A DNA stretch of 8,701 nt from an uncultured Chloroflexota bacterium (GTDB taxonomy: Bacteria > Chloroflexota > Dehalococcoidia > UBA3495). This document shows positions 5,899 to 8,701 of this stretch, in pieces. The stretch's first letter is position 1, and every line of letters begins with the position of its first letter. The notes under the pieces were generated by a model, which ran no database searches, was not told where the DNA came from, and worked only from the letters and a program-made list of their open reading frames with translations. Both the position numbers and the translations under genes were made by a program. The DNA is taken from positions 1 through 8,701 of the forward strand of contig CAJWBT010000081.1 in the NCBI GenBank assembly GCA_913020235.1. Direction: 5' to 3'.

Positions 5899-6246
5899 CT
5901 ACGCCCCGCCCTCAAACCTGCCAGCTTCCTCCGCAGTGTCGCAGAGCTTGGCCACCTGGATGGCCTGGCGGACGTCTTTCGTGCGCAGGACCACACTCTC
6001 GGCGACGTAGCGGGCCAGGTCCGGTTCCTTGCCCAGCTGGCCGGTGATGACCGCCTCGGCCACCTCCAGGAACTCCTCCCGAGTGTAGGGTTTGAAGTCG
6101 AAAGTCCCGAACCGGGACAGGAACTCCGGCGGCAGCCGATCTTGCCGGGTGACGCCGGCGAAGATCAAGTCGTCATCTGGCCGACCTCGCGCATTCCCTT
6201 CTTCAGCCGGGCCGGCCAACAGGTGGAGATTGGGAGCAGGGCCGGG
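5899..6246 (-). pseudogene. AAA+ ATPase C-terminal remnant, truncated and frameshifted
   Basis: This open stretch encodes the end of an AAA+ ATPase module. It contains a sensor-1-like strand LIFAGVTR, then RLPPEFLSRF, the helix before and including the arginine-finger/sensor region. FDFKPYTREEFLEVAEAVI and a C-terminal helical lid with DVRQAIQVAKL follow. Walker A and Walker B motifs are absent: the frame is closed by a stop at 6247-6249, and no upstream frame supplies them before the enoyl-CoA hydratase gene ends at 6347. Just before LIFAG the family-like sequence appears to continue in another minus-strand frame as RLKKGMREVGQMTT (stop 6165-6167). This suggests a single-base indel near 6168-6175. 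Base composition is GC-rich like the catabolic genes and unlike the protease next to it. Its stop is 43 bp upstream of the protease start. AAA+ identity is likely; the subfamily is uncertain. It is most likely non-functional. Confidence 0.7.
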
Positions 6247-6346
6247 CTAGGCGACCCAACGTTTTGGGATATCCCTGGAGACCACCCGTTCCGCTGTAGA
6301 GTTTGTGCCGGCCAGCTCCGGGCGTGAAGGGAAAGGCGGGCCGGCG

Positions 6347-7129
6347 CTAGCGCATCTTCCACTTGGGCGGCCGCTTCTCCACGAATGCCCTCACCGCCTC
6401 CTTGCGGTCCTCGGTCTGGTCGACGATCGCCCGGAGGGGCTCCGCCAGCTTGACCGATGTATCCAATGGCAGGTCGCGAGTTTGGGTGATGACCCGCTTG
6501 ATGGTCTGGACCGCCAGGGGCGAGCAGCGCTTGACCTCGTCGGCGATTCGGTCCGCCTCCTCGAAAAGGGCGTCCCGGTCAGGCACCACGCTCTGGATCA
6601 ACCCAATGCGGTAGGCCCGCTCGGCGTCTATGTGGGTGCCCGTGAGCTGCATGTACAGGGCCTCCCCCACGGGAATGGCCCGCGAAAGGTAGTAGAGGCC
6701 GAAGCCGGCCGTCGACCCGGCATTCCTGGGCTCCGGCAGGCCAAAGGCAGAGGCCCGGGTGGCGATGCGTATGTCGCATTGGAGTGCCAGCTCCAGCCCA
6801 CCGCCCAGACAGTAGCCGTCGATGGCGGCGATGACGGGCTTGAACAGGTTGACATCCCGGAACGGCCACATCGGCACGCTACGGGTCTCGCCGCTGCTGA
6901 GGTTCTGATTTTGCTCCTTCAGGTCGGCCCCGGCGGAGAAGGCCCGGCCACCCTCGCCGGTTACGACGGCCACCAGCAGATCGTTGTCGTCCCGGAAATC
7001 GATCAAGATGTCCCGCAGGGCCGTCCGGAGTTCTCGGTTTATGGCGTTGAGCGCTCGGGGCCGGCTGAGGGTGATGTAGGCCGTGCCGCCTTGCTTCTCG
7101 TATTTCACCGGAGTCTCGTTCGTGGTCAT
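6347..7129 (-). CDS. Enoyl-CoA hydratase/isomerase (crotonase family)
   Basis: A complete 260-aa crotonase, normal length, expected to add water to a trans-2-enoyl-CoA in the cytoplasm. The oxyanion-hole segments are AFSAGADLKE (63-72) and IDGYCLGGGLELALQCDIRIA (about 103-123). Both catalytic glutamates of true hydratases are present: Glu113 in GGGLE and Glu133 in LPEPRNAG, at the exact 20-residue spacing of Glu144/Glu164 in rat mitochondrial hydratase. The usual P-G-x-G-G loop after the second Glu is replaced by NAGSTAGFGL, so substrate pocket details may differ. LTGTHIDAERAYRIGLIQSVVP (about 162-183) is the standard C-terminal family block. The ATG at 7127-7129 follows AAGGAGGG by 4 nt; an ATG at 7131-7133 is in a different frame and too close to the Shine-Dalgarno. 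It lies downstream of the double-hotdog gene, separated by 222 bp containing a hairpin and dyads, so it may be separately regulated. Confidence 0.95.
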   Translation of the reverse strand: MTTNETPVKYEKQGGTAYITLSRPRALNAINRELRTALRDILIDFRDDNDLLVAVVTGEGGRAFSAGADLKEQNQNLSSGETRSVPMWPFRDVNLFKPVIAAIDGYCLGGGLELALQCDIRIATRASAFGLPEPRNAGSTAGFGLYYLSRAIPVGEALYMQLTGTHIDAERAYRIGLIQSVVPDRDALFEEADRIADEVKRCSPLAVQTIKRVITQTRDLPLDTSVKLAEPLRAIVDQTEDRKEAVRAFVEKRPPKWKMR

Positions 7130-7144
7130 ACATCCCTCCTTACT

Positions 7145-7159
7145 GTTTGCTTGGCAAAC
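7145..7159. promoter_or_regulatory. Dyad GTTTGC-N3-GCAAAC next to the hydratase ribosome binding site
   Basis: A perfect 6+6 inverted repeat with a 3-nt centre lies 3 bp upstream of the hydratase Shine-Dalgarno. Its core TGCTTGGCA (7148-7156) recurs as the exact reverse complement TGCCAAGCA at 7277-7285 in the same gap. Two copies of an operator-like core, one beside the ribosome binding site, fit a repressor site. A small hairpin affecting translation is the alternative. Confidence 0.4.
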
Positions 7160-7197
7160 GAGCCCTCAAAGTGCGCCCCTCTCCAGGAGACGAAAGT

Positions 7198-7240
7198 AAG
7201 GCCCGCGCCGCGCCGCCTTCGGCGGCACGGCACAGGCCCT
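7198..7240 (-). terminator. Strong hairpin between the double-hotdog gene and the hydratase gene, terminator- or attenuator-like
   Basis: The arms 7198-7217 and 7221-7240 pair around a 3-nt loop. On the minus-strand RNA all 20 positions pair, four of them as G-U wobbles. On the plus strand those four positions would be C-A mismatches. The structure is thus built for the minus-strand transcript, which leaves the double-hotdog gene 112 bp earlier. The stem is followed only by a weak tract (UUACUUUCG), so termination may be partial, or the hairpin may mark a processing or stability site. Confidence 0.55.
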
Positions 7241-7307
7241 TTTCCCATCCTGTCTCGCAGGAGCCCTGGAGAAACCTGCCAAGCATTTCTCTTCTCTGGT
7301 GGCGCCG

Positions 7308-7321
7308 ATAGCGATCGCTAT
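7308..7321. repeat. Perfect 14-bp palindrome in the intergenic gap
   Basis: ATAGCGATCGCTAT is fully self-complementary, with mismatching flanks, and lies 31 bp after the stop of the double-hotdog gene. It could be a regulator site, but one such palindrome per window of this size is not far from chance. Confidence 0.35.
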
Positions 7322-7351
7322 GGGGATTGGTTCTCGCCGGCCCCCTATCCG

Positions 7352-8338
7352 TTAGACTATCCGGACCACCGCCCCCTGGCTGCGGGCCACCAGTTCGCGC
7401 CGCTGGTTCTCGTATTCGATCTCCCTCACCAGGAACACCAGCTGCCCGGCTCGGCCCGTCTTCTCGTAGACTTCCTTCCACTGGCCGTAGGCGGTGATGG
7501 TGTCCCCCGGCCGGACGGGCGCGTACCAGCGGAACTCGTCCCAGCCGTTGCCGCCCCCTTTGGCGGTATTGGGATCCACATTGGGCTCGGGTATGGCGGA
7601 CGCCCGCCCCCTGCGGTAGCTTGGGTCGAGGGCCGCCAGGAAAGTGGGCGGAGCGATGACGCCGCCGTGGAGGGTGCTCTTTGAATACTCGGGGTCGGTG
7701 TACAGAGGGTTGAAGTCCTCGGTGGCCTCGGCGAACATGGTGATCCAGGTGCTGTCGACGTGGGCCGTGTAGGGCGCCCAGGGCACGCCCATCTGGCCTC
7801 GAATCTGGTCCGCCGCCTGGAACTGCTCTCCAAGGACCGAGCCCACCCGTTTGGCGCGCGCCTCGTCGCTGAGAATTCGCACCAGGCTGGGCCGTTCCTC
7901 CGGGTGGACTCTGGAAGGCAGAACCACCGTCGCCTGGCCGGGCGTGGTAATCCTCTCCTCGGTGCCAATCACCTCGGTATCCACCTCCACCAGGTGCTCG
8001 CCGTCTCTTTCCAGTTTGTTCACTACCTTGCCCCGGATCATCACCGTGTCGCCGGGCTTGTCGGGACCCCGGTAGAAACACTTCATTTCCCGCACGGTTC
8101 CCGAGGGCCCCGCCCAATCGGTGAGAAGTTGGGCGGTGAAGGTCGTCTTCACCATGCCGTGGGCGATGATGCCGCCCCAAACGTTGTTGGCGTTGGCCCA
8201 TTCCTGATCGTAGTGCAGCGGAGAGAAGTCCCTGGAGGCTCCAGCGTACCTTACTAACATGCCGGTGGTAATGACCTTGCTCAAGGAAGGAAGCTCGTCG
8301 CCGATGTTTACGTCTTCGAAGTACGGAGTGTCCGACAT
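7352..8338 (-). CDS. Double-hotdog MaoC-type dehydratase, N-terminal active-site motif intact
   Basis: A complete 328-aa protein with two hotdog domains. The N-terminal one (about residues 1-145) has the R-specific enoyl-CoA hydratase active site, RDFSPLHYD (36-44) with Asp37 and His42, followed by the GGIIAHGM helix (55-62). The C-terminal domain (about 185-328) has EDFNPLYTDPEYS (207-219) and GGVIAPPTFL (225-234), the FAS1-like dehydratase signature, in which a Tyr stands where the catalytic His would be. The likely job is hydration or dehydration of a short or branched enoyl-CoA in the cytoplasm, with one active and one structural hotdog. The ATG at 8336-8338 has AGGAGGA 6 nt upstream. It lies 85 bp after the flavoprotein gene on the same strand, so the two are likely cotranscribed. 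The domain order is the reverse of that inferred for the 371-aa MaoC-type protein at 2288-3403. The substrate is unknown. Confidence 0.92.
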   Translation of the reverse strand: MSDTPYFEDVNIGDELPSLSKVITTGMLVRYAGASRDFSPLHYDQEWANANNVWGGIIAHGMVKTTFTAQLLTDWAGPSGTVREMKCFYRGPDKPGDTVMIRGKVVNKLERDGEHLVEVDTEVIGTEERITTPGQATVVLPSRVHPEERPSLVRILSDEARAKRVGSVLGEQFQAADQIRGQMGVPWAPYTAHVDSTWITMFAEATEDFNPLYTDPEYSKSTLHGGVIAPPTFLAALDPSYRRGRASAIPEPNVDPNTAKGGGNGWDEFRWYAPVRPGDTITAYGQWKEVYEKTGRAGQLVFLVREIEYENQRRELVARSQGAVVRIV

Positions 8339-8373
8339 GGTCGCTCCTCCTAGATGTCAATTATTCCGTGTCC

Positions 8374-8402
8374 GCCGGCCCCGGTGAGCGCCGGGGGCCG
8401 GC
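8374..8402. repeat. Intercistronic GC-rich inverted repeat
   Basis: GCCGGCCCC (8374-8382) and GGGGCCGGC (8394-8402) form a 9-bp stem with an 11-nt loop in the 85-bp gap between the flavoprotein and double-hotdog genes. No T-tract follows on the minus strand, so an intrinsic terminator is unlikely. It could stabilise the upstream mRNA or be incidental to high GC. Confidence 0.4.
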
Positions 8403-8423
8403 CGTGCCTGGGCGCCGGACCGC

Positions 8424-8701
8424 CTACTTGCGGCTGCCGGCGAAGCTGACCTTCTTCAAAAGGTCCGAGCGGTCGGTCCAGCCGGGGTCGATGGCCAGGG
8501 TGTCCAGGGCCATCCGACCGCTCTCCTTCCGGACGGTGATGACCTTGAGCCACTCGGCGTCGTTCTGCTCCGGGTACTCTTCCCGGTAGTGACCTCCGCG
8601 GCTCTCGGTGCGCATGGCGATCGCCTTGGCGGACATCTCCGCCACCACCAGCATGTTCAACAGGTCCATCGCCTCCACCCGGTCGAAGGGTTCTTTCATG
8701 T
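8424..8701 (-). CDS. Succinate dehydrogenase/fumarate reductase-type flavoprotein subunit, C-terminal end (cut by right edge)
   Basis: The last 92 or so codons of an FAD-dependent dehydrogenase of the succinate dehydrogenase/fumarate reductase flavoprotein family. Its C-terminal domain signature is clear: a helix ending in AIAMRTESRGGHYREEYPE, then AEWLKVITV. In this family the first Arg/Glu/Ser block and the following H-x-R help form the substrate and FAD region. The ATG at 8697-8699 is probably internal, since family members are normally 500-650 aa and the FAD-binding N-terminus lies beyond the window. The gene ends at TAG 8424-8426, 85 bp before the double-hotdog gene, in the same direction. 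It could be a respiratory succinate/fumarate enzyme, an adenylylsulfate-reductase-like subunit, or a dedicated oxidoreductase for the acid handled by this cluster. The visible part does not discriminate between these. Confidence 0.85.
   Translation of the reverse strand, partial: MKEPFDRVEAMDLLNMLVVAEMSAKAIAMRTESRGGHYREEYPEQNDAEWLKVITVRKESGRMALDTLAIDPGWTDRSDLLKKVSFAGSRK

Noticed and set aside
5856..5996. N-terminal extension of the protease to a GTG at 5996
   Set aside because: The extra 47 residues are Arg/Ser-rich, lie in a shifted frame over the AAA+ remnant, and are not protease-like. The TTG at 5855 has a Shine-Dalgarno at proper spacing.
7311..7318. GCGATCGC as a cyanobacterial HIP1 marker
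   Set aside because: A single copy in 8.7 kb is far below the density seen in HIP1-rich cyanobacteria, so it says nothing about taxonomy.
6305..7684. 459-codon open frame on the plus strand
   Set aside because: It runs antisense through the enoyl-CoA hydratase gene, which has full family motifs. The peptide is Gly/Arg/Pro-rich without any domain and is a by-product of high GC.
7140..8360. 406-codon minus-strand frame overlapping the double-hotdog gene
   Set aside because: It is out of frame with the double-hotdog protein, very rich in Arg/Gly/His, and covers the intergenic hairpin.
1..8701. CRISPR arrays, tRNA or rRNA genes, insertion sequence ends
   Set aside because: I found no regularly spaced short repeats, no cloverleaf-like sequence with a T-loop, and no transposase or terminal inverted repeats.

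Overview
The window is a stretch of a GC-rich bacterial genome with strong AGGAGG-type ribosome binding sites. It carries a cluster of acyl-CoA genes, all on the minus strand, interrupted in the middle by a compositionally different segment. Double-hotdog MaoC-type hydratases, paired family III CoA-transferases, a crotonase and a fumarate-reductase-type flavoprotein are a common combination in uncultured Chloroflexota (SAR202/Dehalococcoidia-like) and also occur in Actinobacteria. I lean towards Chloroflexota, but no marker gene here settles it.

Layout in the direction of minus-strand transcription (right to left): the C-terminal end of a succinate dehydrogenase/fumarate reductase-type flavoprotein (8424 to the right edge); a 328-aa double-hotdog MaoC protein (7352-8338); a 222-bp gap with a strong hairpin and two palindromes; an enoyl-CoA hydratase with both catalytic glutamates (6347-7129); a frameshifted remnant of an AAA+ ATPase (5899-6246); a trypsin-like serine protease (4980-5855); then, on the plus strand and convergent with the protease, a zinc-ribbon protein with a HEPN-like R-x4-H motif (3875-4885). 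Beyond this the catabolic series resumes: a 371-aa MaoC-type protein with the opposite arrangement of domain signatures (2288-3403) and two adjacent family III CoA-transferases (771-1964, and 1-655, cut by the left edge).

The catabolic genes make chemical sense together: CoA-transferases activate a carboxylic acid, the flavoprotein could oxidise or reduce a C-C bond, and the MaoC proteins and crotonase would hydrate or dehydrate enoyl-CoA intermediates. The substrate cannot be read from the sequence.

The most unusual part is about 3.6-6.2 kb. The zinc-ribbon/HEPN-like gene and the protease are clearly less GC-rich than everything around them (for example 27/60 G+C at 4381-4440 and 25/60 at 5581-5640, against 45/60 at 7501-7560). 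The HEPN-like gene is flanked by an imperfect 54-bp direct repeat (42/54 identical) that is conserved at the peptide level, has a plausible promoter, and lies downstream of a perfect 20-bp palindrome. This looks like an acquired accessory module, possibly defence- or stress-related, next to a decayed AAA+ gene. That function is inference.
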